Shown here in pieces: positions 1 to 5,967 of a DNA stretch of 6,026 bases; position 1 is the first letter of the stretch; each line of letters opens with the position of its first letter. Made by a program: the position numbers and the translations under genes. This stretch comes from Acidobacteriota bacterium. Its GTDB lineage: Bacteria > Acidobacteriota > Vicinamibacteria > Vicinamibacterales > UBA8438. Location of the stretch: NCBI GenBank assembly GCA_011523485.1, contig WTGR01000790.1, forward strand, positions 1 through 6,026, read 5' to 3'. Below the pieces are notes generated by a model. It saw nothing but the letters and a program-made list of their open reading frames with translations, did not search any database and was not told the DNA's origin.

Positions 1-2
1 GC

Positions 3-836
3 TCGTTCTGGCACACCGGCGCCCCCAACAGCGGGGAGGCCTACGGCTGGTACGGCCGCACCGCCGACGCCCTGGATCCGACCGGGTCACCCAATTTCCT
101 GGTCAACATAGCGTCGGCGCAGTCGCTCGCGGTGCGGGCGCACGAGCACGTTCCGGTCGTCTTCAACGATCCCGGCGCGTTCCGCCGCGACTTCTTCCAC
201 CCGCAGAGCCCGTACATCGGCAAGCTGGGCAACGGGCAGGCGGCGCGCAGCGAGATCCACAAGTTCCTGCTCGACGTCAATCAGAGCGCGCGCGAGGCGT
301 CGGCCCTGGTCAGCCAGGCCTGGGAGAACTACACGAGCACCCGCGGTGACGTGCGCCTGCTCGATCTCGACAAGGTCGTGGCGCTGATCGAGAACGACTT
401 CCCGGCGCGGCTCTACTACGTGCGGCTGCGCAACAGCCTGTTCGACACCCACGTCAACCAGGAGAGCCCGCACAACCGCCAGGTGCAGTACTGCTGCGAC
501 GCGGTCTGGGGCTTCTTCGAGGAGATGAAGCGCCTCGGCAAGCAGGACGAGGTGGCCGTGTTCATCCACAGCGAGTTCGGCCGGCGCGTGCCGGAGAACA
601 CGAGCCTCGGCACCGACCACGGGACCGCCAACGTCTCGTTCGTGCTCGGCGGCGGGGTCAAGGGCGGCCAGTACGGCAAGCCGGTCAGCCTGACGGACCT
701 CGTGCTCGGCGACAACCTGCAGTACACCACCGACTTCCGGCGGGTGTACGCCTCGCTGATCGACGAGTACCTCGGCTACCGCAAGTCGGAGAACGTGCTC
801 GGCGGCAAGTTCGATACGCTCGGCATGTTCGCGTAG
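3..836 (+). CDS. DUF1501 family protein, C-terminal part (5' end outside window)
   Basis: The reading frame is open from the left edge and ends at TAG 834-836, giving 277 visible residues. The start and any Tat/Sec signal lie outside the window. The visible start FWHTGAPNSGEAYGWYGR and the later FDTH (441-452), SEFGRR (570-587) and GTDHGTAN (609-632) are typical DUF1501 landmarks. They sit where the alkaline-phosphatase/sulfatase fold places its metal- and phosphate-binding Asp, His and Glu residues. Next come an LGGGVKGGQYG segment and a YTTDFRRVYASLIDEYLG tail, the normal family C-terminus, so this end is complete. DUF1501 proteins are usually exported, often encoded beside DUF1549/DUF1553/DUF1800 proteins, and their substrate is unknown. 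No such partner is visible here. A hairpin follows the stop and the next gene converges. The family call is firm; any enzymatic role is inference. Confidence 0.93.
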   Translation, partial: SFWHTGAPNSGEAYGWYGRTADALDPTGSPNFLVNIASAQSLAVRAHEHVPVVFNDPGAFRRDFFHPQSPYIGKLGNGQAARSEIHKFLLDVNQSAREASALVSQAWENYTSTRGDVRLLDLDKVVALIENDFPARLYYVRLRNSLFDTHVNQESPHNRQVQYCCDAVWGFFEEMKRLGKQDEVAVFIHSEFGRRVPENTSLGTDHGTANVSFVLGGGVKGGQYGKPVSLTDLVLGDNLQYTTDFRRVYASLIDEYLGYRKSENVLGGKFDTLGMFA

Positions 837-849
837 AGTGGAACGGACC

Positions 850-877
850 AACGGGGTTGGTTTCGGCCAGCCCCGTT
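850..877 (+). terminator. Hairpin between convergent genes, probable terminator
   Basis: AACGGGGTTGG (850-860) pairs with CCAGCCCCGTT (867-877) over 11 positions with one G-T wobble, around the loop TTTCGG. It lies 13 nt after the DUF1501 stop and 34 nt beyond the end of the converging nucleotidyltransferase gene. The following bases are T-poor (CCCATTCTT), so it is an imperfect intrinsic terminator. It may serve both strands. Confidence 0.5.
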
Positions 878-911
878 CCCATTCTTGGCGCGTTCAGTCC
901 CTCTTGCGGTT

Positions 912-1406
912 TCAGCCGAGCCGTTTCCGAATGCTGCGCAGCTCGGCGACGTCCAGCAGATCCTGCGGCCTGCCCGCACGTTGCTTCATGGCAATCAAGT
1001 CGTCGATGGACGCCACGAAGAACGTGCGCTGATCGACCGACACTTCGACTGCTCGCTGCTTGAGCTCGTCGAAAGCCTCGCTCTCTCCGACCAGCAGATC
1101 GACCTCCACGCTGCCGTCACTCGTGCGGAAGTTCAGCGCCAGCATGCCTTTCTCCCGCCGCCAGCGATGGACGTGCTCCACATCGCGGATCCTCTCCACC
1201 GGCTCGGGAATCCGGGGACGGGCTCCAAGCTCCCAGAGGAGGTCAACCGCGGACTGCCAGGACTCCGGCTCCAGCCTGGGCACGACATCGAGATCGAACG
1301 TCACGCGCGAACCGCCGTGGAGGGCGGCGGCGACTCCGCCGACGATCACGAACTCAACGCGATGGTCGTGAAGTGCGTTCAGTATCTCGAGGAAGCCGCT
1401 CTTCAT
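912..1406 (-). CDS. Minimal nucleotidyltransferase, AbiEii/DUF6036-like
   Basis: This 164-residue protein has the minimal pol-beta nucleotidyltransferase layout. A short N-terminal helix precedes FVIVGGVAAALHGG (GG at 23-24), then the metal-binding hDhD pair DLDVV (Asp38, Asp40), and a third carboxylate in VEVDLL (Asp103). The C-terminal stretch DDLIAMKQRAGRPQDLLDVAEL is typical of AbiEii/DUF6036-type proteins. These enzymes transfer nucleotides to an RNA or protein target; members include the toxins of AbiE-type toxin-antitoxin and abortive-infection systems and the antitoxins of MNT-HEPN pairs. The ATG at 1406 is preceded by GGAG (1417-1420) with a 10-nt spacer. The start lies inside the end of the upstream small ORF (53-nt overlap), suggesting translational coupling. 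No HEPN partner (RX4-6H) or AbiEi-like winged-helix protein is visible. The fold is well supported; toxin or antitoxin status is inferred. Confidence 0.85.
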   Translation of the reverse strand: MKSGFLEILNALHDHRVEFVIVGGVAAALHGGSRVTFDLDVVPRLEPESWQSAVDLLWELGARPRIPEPVERIRDVEHVHRWRREKGMLALNFRTSDGSVEVDLLVGESEAFDELKQRAVEVSVDQRTFFVASIDDLIAMKQRAGRPQDLLDVAELRSIRKRLG

Positions 1407-1572
1407 GCGATCGCTGCTCCGTCCAGGCGCTGCGAAGCAGGGTCAGGTCGCGGGCGCGTTTGCCGAGCATCCGCAGACGTACGAGGAACGATCGGGCATC
1501 GAGGGGTTCGACGGGGGAGTCGTCCGGACGTACACCGGTCCAGTCGACGCTGCGATTCTCCGACGGTTGCAT
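1354..1572 (-). CDS. Small uncharacterised ORF upstream of the nucleotidyltransferase
   Basis: I do not recognise this protein. From ATG 1572 it gives 72 residues. The middle (DWTGVRPDDSPVEPLDARSFLVRLRMLGKRARDLTLLRSAW, given here only as landmarks: DWTG near residue 10 and the RLRML helix near 32) is a plausible amphipathic basic helix. Third codon positions are GC-rich up to the nucleotidyltransferase start and become AT-rich in the 53-nt overlap, as expected for a real gene extending into another. The same frame stays open upstream to a TTG at 1608, and another ATG lies at 1581. I prefer 1572 because GGGA ends 11 nt before it, whereas it ends only 3 nt before 1581. Its position suggests a partner or regulator of the nucleotidyltransferase. 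It has no HEPN motif, signal peptide or membrane segment. Confidence 0.55.
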   Translation of the reverse strand: MQPSENRSVDWTGVRPDDSPVEPLDARSFLVRLRMLGKRARDLTLLRSAWTEQRSHEERLPRDTERTSRPSR

Positions 1573-1576
1573 CACT

Positions 1577-1596
1577 GACATTGTCCCGACATTGTC
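1577..1596 (-). promoter_or_regulatory. Tandem GACAnTGTC elements, candidate operator/promoter
   Basis: On the plus strand GACATTGTC occurs twice (1577-1585 and 1588-1596), separated by CC. Each copy is an inverted repeat, GACA-n-TGTC, and the pair has an 11-bp period, about one helical turn. They end 5 nt before the ATG at 1572. On the minus strand the proximal copy contains GACAAT (1580-1585), 17 nt from TTGCGT (1603-1608), a weak sigma70-like pair. That would start transcription almost at the ATG (leaderless). An autoregulatory operator is a reasonable inference; the binding protein is unknown. Confidence 0.35.
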
Positions 1597-1740
1597 GCCG
1601 TAACGCAATCAGGGCATGGAGTTCGTTCGGGCGTGGCGCGGCAGTATGGTCGACAGGACAGCAGCCAGTGTAGGGCATCGCGGTCACTTGGCACGGACCG
1701 GGCTACACTTTGCTTCCAGGCCGATTCCACTGGTGGCTCT

Positions 1741-1762
1741 CCGCCTCGATGCCTCGAGGCGG
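1741..1762 (+). promoter_or_regulatory. Perfect 8-bp hairpin in the leader of the reductase gene
   Basis: CCGCCTCG (1741-1748) and CGAGGCGG (1755-1762) are perfect complements around the loop ATGCCT. The hairpin ends 26 nt before the GTG start and 13 nt before the Shine-Dalgarno sequence. No T-tract follows, so it is not an intrinsic terminator. It could be an mRNA 5' structure or a protein-binding palindrome. I do not recognise a known riboswitch class. Confidence 0.35.
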
Positions 1763-1775
1763 GACAAGTGCTCGC

Positions 1776-1781
1776 AGGGGG
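1776..1781 (+). promoter_or_regulatory. Shine-Dalgarno of the reductase gene (fixes GTG start)
   Basis: AGGGGG lies 7 nt before GTG 1789. The open frame extends far upstream to 1633, but only this start has good spacing and puts the Rossmann strand at residue 2, as in the family. Confidence 0.6.
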
Positions 1782-1788
1782 TGGTGTT

Positions 1789-2721
1789 GTGCGCATCGCG
1801 GTGATGGGAGCCGGCGGCATGGGCGGCTATCTGGGCGCGAAGCTGGCGCGCGGCGGGCATGACGTCGCGCTGATCGCGCGCGGGGCGCACCTGGAGGCGC
1901 TACGGCGTCGCGGGTTGCGCATCAGCGGCGCTGAAAGCCTGGAGGTGACCGGACTCCAGGCGACAGATCGTCCCACGGAGATCGGCGCCGTCGACACGGT
2001 GCTGTTCTGCGTGAAGCTCTACGACACCGAGGCGGCGGCCGAGTTGATCCGCCCCTTGCTTGGACAGGATACGTTCGTGGTCACCGTACAGAACGGTGTC
2101 GAGAGTGCGCCCCGGATCGCCGCGGCCATCGGTCCGGACCGGACGCTGGCGGGCGCCGCCTACTTTCCCGCCAACATCGCGGCGCCCGGAGAGATCGCCT
2201 GGCTCGGCCGCATGGCTGGTAAGCCGTTGATTGCCTTCGGCGAGCCGGGGGGCGGTTCGAGCCCGCGGGCACGCGAGTTCGCCCGCATCTGCAACGCAGC
2301 CGGGGTCGAGGCCGCGGTCTTCGAGGACACCGAGCGGATGATCTGGGAGAAGTTCTGTCTCATCGCCGGCTCGAGCGCGGCCACCGCGCTCACGCGCCTG
2401 CCGGTGGGGCCGGTGCGCAGCGACCCGGATGCCCGTTGGATGCTCATCCGGGCCATCGAGGAGGCGGCGGCCGTGGGGCGCGCGCTCGGCGTACGTCTGC
2501 CCGACGACGTGGAGGAACGCGTGCTGGGGCTCCTCGATGCCAGCCCCGCGAACGGGAAGACATCGCAGCTCGTCGACCTGGAACGGGGACGGCGCCTGGA
2601 GCTCGAATGGCTGTCGGGCACTGTCGTCCGCCTCGGGAGCGAGCACGGCGTCCCGACCCCGGTTCATCGCACCGTCTACGCCGCGCTCAAGCCGTATGCA
2701 TGCGGGGCGGACCGTATGTGA
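1789..2721 (+). CDS. Ketopantoate reductase family (ApbA/PanE-like) NAD(P)H oxidoreductase
   Basis: The product is 310 residues from GTG 1789, the usual family length. The N-terminus MRIAVMGAGGMGGYLG has the Rossmann GxGxxG dinucleotide-binding loop (residues 7-13). VQNGVE holds Asn102, equivalent to E. coli PanE Asn98. WEKF provides Lys188, equivalent to catalytic Lys176. The C-terminal ApbA_C domain has KTSQLVDLERGRRLELEWLSG, where Glu271 aligns with Glu256, and ends in EHGVPTPVHR. PanE reduces 2-dehydropantoate to pantoate with NADPH in pantothenate/CoA synthesis, in the cytosol. The Asn four residues after the catalytic Lys in E. coli PanE (Asn180) is Ile192 here, and this ALTRLP subfamily is common as a paralogue. 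The substrate may therefore be another 2-oxo acid. No panB/panC gene is adjacent. The family is certain; the exact reaction is not. Confidence 0.9.
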   Translation: MRIAVMGAGGMGGYLGAKLARGGHDVALIARGAHLEALRRRGLRISGAESLEVTGLQATDRPTEIGAVDTVLFCVKLYDTEAAAELIRPLLGQDTFVVTVQNGVESAPRIAAAIGPDRTLAGAAYFPANIAAPGEIAWLGRMAGKPLIAFGEPGGGSSPRAREFARICNAAGVEAAVFEDTERMIWEKFCLIAGSSAATALTRLPVGPVRSDPDARWMLIRAIEEAAAVGRALGVRLPDDVEERVLGLLDASPANGKTSQLVDLERGRRLELEWLSGTVVRLGSEHGVPTPVHRTVYAALKPYACGADRM

Positions 2722-2798
2722 CGGACGGTGCGGCGGATCGCTTTGCTCCCGTGTGATGGTCACGATGGCGTTGCGGCGGACCGGGGCGAATACTCGAC

Positions 2799-4373
2799 GT
2801 GACCGATACCCTGCTGGGTGATCTGGCAGCGACCTCTCGCGATGTGCGCGAGGCCGGTCGGCGCCTCGACAAGGTCGGCCGATTGGCCGGCTTCCTGGGA
2901 CGGCTCGGCGCGGAGGAGATCGAGATCGCCGTCGCCTTCCTCTGCGGCGCGCTGCCGCAGGGGCGCATAGGCGTGGGCTTCTCCGCTCTGAGCGAGGTCC
3001 GTTCCGTCCCGGCTGCATCCGCACCCGTGCTGACGCTGGCGGCCGTTGACAGTGCGTTCGAGAGGGTGGCTGCGACGAGGGGCCGCGGCTCGACGGCCGC
3101 TCGCGTCCGGCAGTTGCGCGACCTGCTCGCGCGGGCGACGTGCGACGAGCAGGAATTCCTGGTGCGGTTGCTCTACGGGGAGATCCGCCAGGGTGCGCTC
3201 GAGAGCGTGCTCACCGACGCCGTGGCTCGTGCGGCCGGACTGCCCGGGGCCCGGGTGCGTCGCGCGGTGATGATGGCCGGCGGCCTCGGGCCGGTGGCCC
3301 GGGCCGCGCTGGCCGAGACCGATCCGGATCTTTCGCAGTTTTCGCTTCGCGTGTTCCACCCGGTGCAGCCGATGCTGGCGCAGTCCGCGGACGGCGTGGA
3401 CGATGCCCTGGCGCGCCTCGGCTCGATGGCGCTCGACTACAAGCTCGACGGCGCCCGCGTCCAGGTGCACAAGGACGATGCCGAGGTCAGGGTGTTCACG
3501 CGCAATCTGCGCGACGTGACCGCGGCGGTCCCCGAGGTGATCGAAGCGGTGGGCGCCATGCCGCCGCGACGGTTGGTCCTCGACGGAGAGGTGCTGGCGC
3601 TCGGATCCGATGGGAGGCCGCTTCCGTTCCAAGTGACGATGCGCCGTTTCGGCCGCAAGCTCGACGTTGACGCGTTACGCCGCACGCTGCCCCTGACGCC
3701 GTTCTTCTTCGATTGCCTGCTGGTCGACGGGCAGGACCTGGTTGACGACTCATTCAGCCGGCGCGCGGACGCGCTTGCGGAGATCTTGGGAGAACGATCG
3801 CTCGTGCCCCGGGTGCTCTCCCCTGGGCCCGGCGAGGCGGCGGCGTTCGTCGCCGAAGCTCGTCGGGCCGGTCACGAAGGAGTCATGGCCAAGTCTCTCG
3901 CCGCGGGCTACGCCGCGGGCAGCCGGGGCGCGGCGTGGCTGAAGATCAAGCAGGTCGCGACGCTGGACCTCGTGGTACTCGCCGCCGAGTGGGGGAGCGG
4001 GCGCCGGCGCGGGTGGCTCAGCAATCTGCACCTGGGCGCGCGCGACCCCGCGCGGAACGGGTTCGTGATGCTCGGGAAGACCTTCAAGGGGCTGACCGAC
4101 GAGCTCCTCGCGTGGCAGACGCGCCGGTTTCTCGATCTCGAGGTCGGACGCGACCGCCACACGGTCTTCGTGCGGCCGGAGCTGGTGGTCGAGATCGCGT
4201 TCAACGACGTGCAGGCAAGTCCGCAATACCCTGGCGGCGTTGCGCTGCGGTTCGCCCGTGTGAAGCGGTACCGCGGCGACAAGACGGCGGCAGAGGCGGA
4301 CACGATAGAGACGGTGCAGGGGATCCACCGGCGGGCGATGGGGCACGGGGCCGGCCGCGACCGTCGTGCCTGA
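2799..4373 (+). CDS. ligB: ATP-dependent DNA ligase, LigB type
   Basis: This 524-residue cytosolic enzyme seals nicks in duplex DNA with ATP via a covalent lysyl-AMP. Its architecture is an N-terminal DNA-binding domain (about 1-180), an adenylation domain (about 185-385) and an OB-fold domain (about 390-510). Motif I YKLDGARVQ gives nucleophile Lys215, motif Ia RVFTRN is at 231-236, motif III LDGEVLAL has Glu264, and motif IIIa FFFDCLLVDG is at 302-311. Motif IV EGVMAK is at 360-365, motif V WLKIK at 380-384, and motif VI RFARVKRYRGDK near 484-495. The N-terminal stretch LPQGRIGVG and the EWGSGRRRG block are close to mycobacterial LigB (about 507 residues) as I recall it. The GTG start at 2799 aligns with the LigB N-terminus, though no strong Shine-Dalgarno precedes it. 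LigB is normally an accessory ligase beside NAD-dependent LigA. No Ku or LigD is next to it. It lies 77 nt after the reductase, possibly co-transcribed. Confidence 0.96.
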   Translation: MTDTLLGDLAATSRDVREAGRRLDKVGRLAGFLGRLGAEEIEIAVAFLCGALPQGRIGVGFSALSEVRSVPAASAPVLTLAAVDSAFERVAATRGRGSTAARVRQLRDLLARATCDEQEFLVRLLYGEIRQGALESVLTDAVARAAGLPGARVRRAVMMAGGLGPVARAALAETDPDLSQFSLRVFHPVQPMLAQSADGVDDALARLGSMALDYKLDGARVQVHKDDAEVRVFTRNLRDVTAAVPEVIEAVGAMPPRRLVLDGEVLALGSDGRPLPFQVTMRRFGRKLDVDALRRTLPLTPFFFDCLLVDGQDLVDDSFSRRADALAEILGERSLVPRVLSPGPGEAAAFVAEARRAGHEGVMAKSLAAGYAAGSRGAAWLKIKQVATLDLVVLAAEWGSGRRRGWLSNLHLGARDPARNGFVMLGKTFKGLTDELLAWQTRRFLDLEVGRDRHTVFVRPELVVEIAFNDVQASPQYPGGVALRFARVKRYRGDKTAAEADTIETVQGIHRRAMGHGAGRDRRA

Positions 4374-4399
4374 CCGGGACGGTGAGCTCCGCTGGGACG

Positions 4400-5593
4400 T
4401 CAACGCGCATCCAGACCGAGAATCCACCCCTCGCCCGCCATCACTCTCGCCTCCTCGTCGGAATCGATCGACGCAGGCCGTGCCAGGCCGTCCGGGATGT
4501 GTTGGTCCATCCAGTGCACCGATGCAAGAACCTGGCACGCATCCTTGACGGGGTGCACGTCGTACGCGACATGAAACAGCGTCGGCCACATCTCCGCGAG
4601 TACCGTACCGTCGAGCTTCTGGTCCCAACCGGTCTCGAACGGCCAGAGCCTGGCGACCGGGCGCTGGAGGAGGCGATGCAGAACCGGGAGCCCGAGCAGC
4701 ATCTGGGAGCCGACCGCACCCCTGGTGTAGAGCTTCCAGCAGGTCTGGATTCCGCGACCGGCGAGGCGCTCGTCCGCCAGCCGCCGTTCCGCGAATGGGC
4801 CGCCCCGGCGGTTATCGGCCTTCGCCGTCAGCGTCGGACTCTCCTCGCTCGGCGGGCAGCCCCAGAACGGACCCGGCCGGTCGGCGTTGAGCTCGGCATT
4901 GAGTCTGGCAGCGACGTCGAAACGGTTGTTCGAGTTGTCGGCTTCGTCCTTGATCCGCCGCGCGATCTCTGCGTACAGGTTCCGTTTCGCGGCCATGCCG
5001 CTCCCGAATGGGTAGCCGAACGGAAAATCGAAGGCCAGCAGGCTGGGCCCCCGGGTGTCGTCGAGCAGACTCTCCAGGTGCGCTACCGCGTCGCTTCGAG
5101 TGCGGAAATACTTCGGTCGAGGGTCGTCACCTGTCTGCTTCCAGGCGATCCAGACACTGTCCGCCGTCTCGCGAGCCGGACTCGGATGTGACCGCGCGGA
5201 CCAGTCGACGGCGGCAATGAGCGCGAACCGGGTCGTACGTGCGACTCTCCGCCGCTTCTTCGCGTTTTCCAATCCAACGCTTGCGCTTGCAGCGTCGAGG
5301 ACGGAGCGAGGACGTGCACTCCTCTCGACTGTGATCCTGGTTCTGATTCCCACTCGGGAAGCCATGTTCACCAGCTTGTCGATGGTGAACTTGCTGATTC
5401 GGCCGTTGACGAGTTCGCTCACGCGCGACCGCGGCACCCCGAACCGCATGGCTGCCTCTGTCTGCGTGATCTCCTCGTGACCGATGTACGATTCAAGCGC
5501 ATCCATGAGTTGAGAACGCAGCTTGAGGTTCGCCGCTTCTGCCGGATCGTCCGCGACGGCATCCCAAACGCTCTCGCGCGTGTGTAGCTCCAT
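4400..5593 (-). CDS. HigA/XRE-type HTH fused to an RNase H-fold-like domain of unknown function
   Basis: Residue numbers count from the first ATG (5599). GGGAG at 5602-5606 lies 2 nt from that ATG but 8 nt from the in-frame ATG at 5593, so 5593 (397 residues) is preferred. Residues 1-95 are a HigA/COG5606-like XRE antitoxin: a linker helix, then ITQTEAAMRFGVPRSRVSELVNGRISKFTIDKL, a clear helix-turn-helix. A basic linker with KKRRR (114-118) leads to the second domain. AAVDWS (Asp132), LLAFDFPFGYPFG (Asp191), NNRFDVAA (224-231), GPFWG (243-247), WKLYTRGAVGSQMLLG (288-303), WPFE, LAEMWPTL (Glu336) and VKDA (Asp353) suggest an RNase H/DUF429-like fold with spaced carboxylates. I recall stand-alone relatives in alphaproteobacteria, mislabelled as cobalamin or molybdopterin proteins; their function is unknown. 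It follows the toxin remnant by 18 nt and converges on ligB with a 26-nt gap. Nuclease activity is inference. Confidence 0.85.
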   Translation of the reverse strand: MELHTRESVWDAVADDPAEAANLKLRSQLMDALESYIGHEEITQTEAAMRFGVPRSRVSELVNGRISKFTIDKLVNMASRVGIRTRITVERSARPRSVLDAASASVGLENAKKRRRVARTTRFALIAAVDWSARSHPSPARETADSVWIAWKQTGDDPRPKYFRTRSDAVAHLESLLDDTRGPSLLAFDFPFGYPFGSGMAAKRNLYAEIARRIKDEADNSNNRFDVAARLNAELNADRPGPFWGCPPSEESPTLTAKADNRRGGPFAERRLADERLAGRGIQTCWKLYTRGAVGSQMLLGLPVLHRLLQRPVARLWPFETGWDQKLDGTVLAEMWPTLFHVAYDVHPVKDACQVLASVHWMDQHIPDGLARPASIDSDEEARVMAGEGWILGLDAR

Positions 5594-5601
5594 GGTCATG
5601 T

Positions 5602-5606
5602 CTCCC
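5602..5606 (-). promoter_or_regulatory. Shine-Dalgarno deciding the fusion-gene start
   Basis: On the minus strand GGGAG precedes two in-frame ATGs, six bases apart. Its spacing is 2 nt to the first and 8 nt to the second, so the second (5593) is the better initiation codon. Confidence 0.55.
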
Positions 5607-5611
5607 GCCGT

Positions 5612-5948
5612 TTACCGCGACCGAAGCGCCCTCAGTCGGGACCTCGCGAGCCGGATGTCCCGTGTCGGCGTCCTCCGTGTCCTCTTCGTGAACACGTGCA
5701 GCACGTAGACGGCATCGTCGAGATTCGTCACGTAGATGCTCCGGTAGATGTTGGTGTCGTCGCGAACCCTGAATCCCCTTGACGCCGGGGCCGACACTGG
5801 ACGTGGGCTTCCAGTCGTTCGGATCGAGTCCACGCTGAACCCGATCGAGTTGCCGGCCCATGTCCTGCCGCGCGGGCTTCGGCAAGGCGCGAAGATCGTC
5901 GAGCGACGACCCGATGAACCTTACTTCCCGTACTGGAGATTGTCGCAA
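5612..5948 (-). pseudogene. HigB/Gp49-like (RelE superfamily) toxin, frameshifted
   Basis: Two overlapping minus-strand frames encode the halves of one COG4679/Gp49 (HigB-like) toxin, a family of ribosome-dependent mRNA endonucleases paired with HTH antitoxins. Frame 1, from TTG 5948, gives 59 residues: VREVRFIGSSLDDLRALPKPAR, then LDPNDWKP and VGPGV. Frame 2 continues with VRDDTNIYRSIYV, LDDAVYVLHVFTKRTRRTP and a basic helix, ending at TAA 5612-5614. Removing one base anywhere in 5768-5778 joins them into a 111-residue protein of normal family length, so this is one extra base, for example in the GGGG run (CCCC on the plus strand, 5775-5778). As read, frame 1 continues out of frame to 5493 and loses the conserved C-terminal half. 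TTG is the only start after an upstream in-frame TGA, and GAGGA lies 12 nt before it. A sequencing error or a genuine inactivation is possible. The downstream fusion gene starts 18 nt after the stop. Confidence 0.82.
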
Positions 5949-5950
5949 GA

Positions 5951-5967
5951 TTGAGACACTTCCTCAA
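5951..5967 (-). promoter_or_regulatory. Inverted repeat over the toxin ribosome-binding site
   Basis: TTGAG (5951-5955 on the plus strand) and CTCAA (5963-5967) form a 5-bp inverted repeat with a 7-bp centre. The element covers the GAGGA Shine-Dalgarno of the toxin gene and ends 2 nt before its TTG start. HigBA-type operons are usually repressed by their HTH antitoxin binding a palindrome here, so it is a candidate operator. A second, weaker repeat, CATC-N7-GATG (5985-5999), lies further upstream. Confidence 0.3.

Noticed and set aside
87..851. A long minus-strand ORF of 254 residues.
   Set aside because: It is antisense to the well-supported DUF1501 frame and is rich in Val/Ala/Glu/Arg, typical of the shadow frame in GC-rich genes.
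885..1673. A 262-residue plus-strand ORF.
   Set aside because: It is antisense to the nucleotidyltransferase with its catalytic motifs, and its own sequence resembles no family.
1403..1687. A 94-residue minus-strand ORF whose stop overlaps the nucleotidyltransferase start as ATGA.
   Set aside because: Its composition is low-complexity Arg/Pro/Thr with Cys, without helices or GC-rich third positions. The alternative frame (1354-1572) looks coding over the same bases.
1689..1709. TTGGCA and TACACT as a promoter for the reductase gene.
   Set aside because: The hexamers are only 9 nt apart, and no suitable partner lies 16-18 nt from either. A sigma54 reading also fails on spacing.
1616..1788. 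Possible RNA gene or small plus-strand ORF in the divergent intergenic region.
   Set aside because: No tRNA T-arm signature or other fold was seen beyond the 1741-1762 hairpin, and the ORF has no ribosome-binding site or coding character.
1900..3024. A long minus-strand ORF of 374 residues.
   Set aside because: It is antisense to the reductase and start of ligB, with Arg/Pro-rich sequence and no recognisable domain.
4374..4399. Possible terminator between convergent ligB and the fusion gene.
   Set aside because: Only 26 nt, with a repeated GGGAC and weak pairing; no stable stem or T-tract.
3935..5191. A 418-residue plus-strand ORF.
   Set aside because: It overlaps ligB in another frame and runs antisense through the fusion gene, both of which have clear motifs; it has none.
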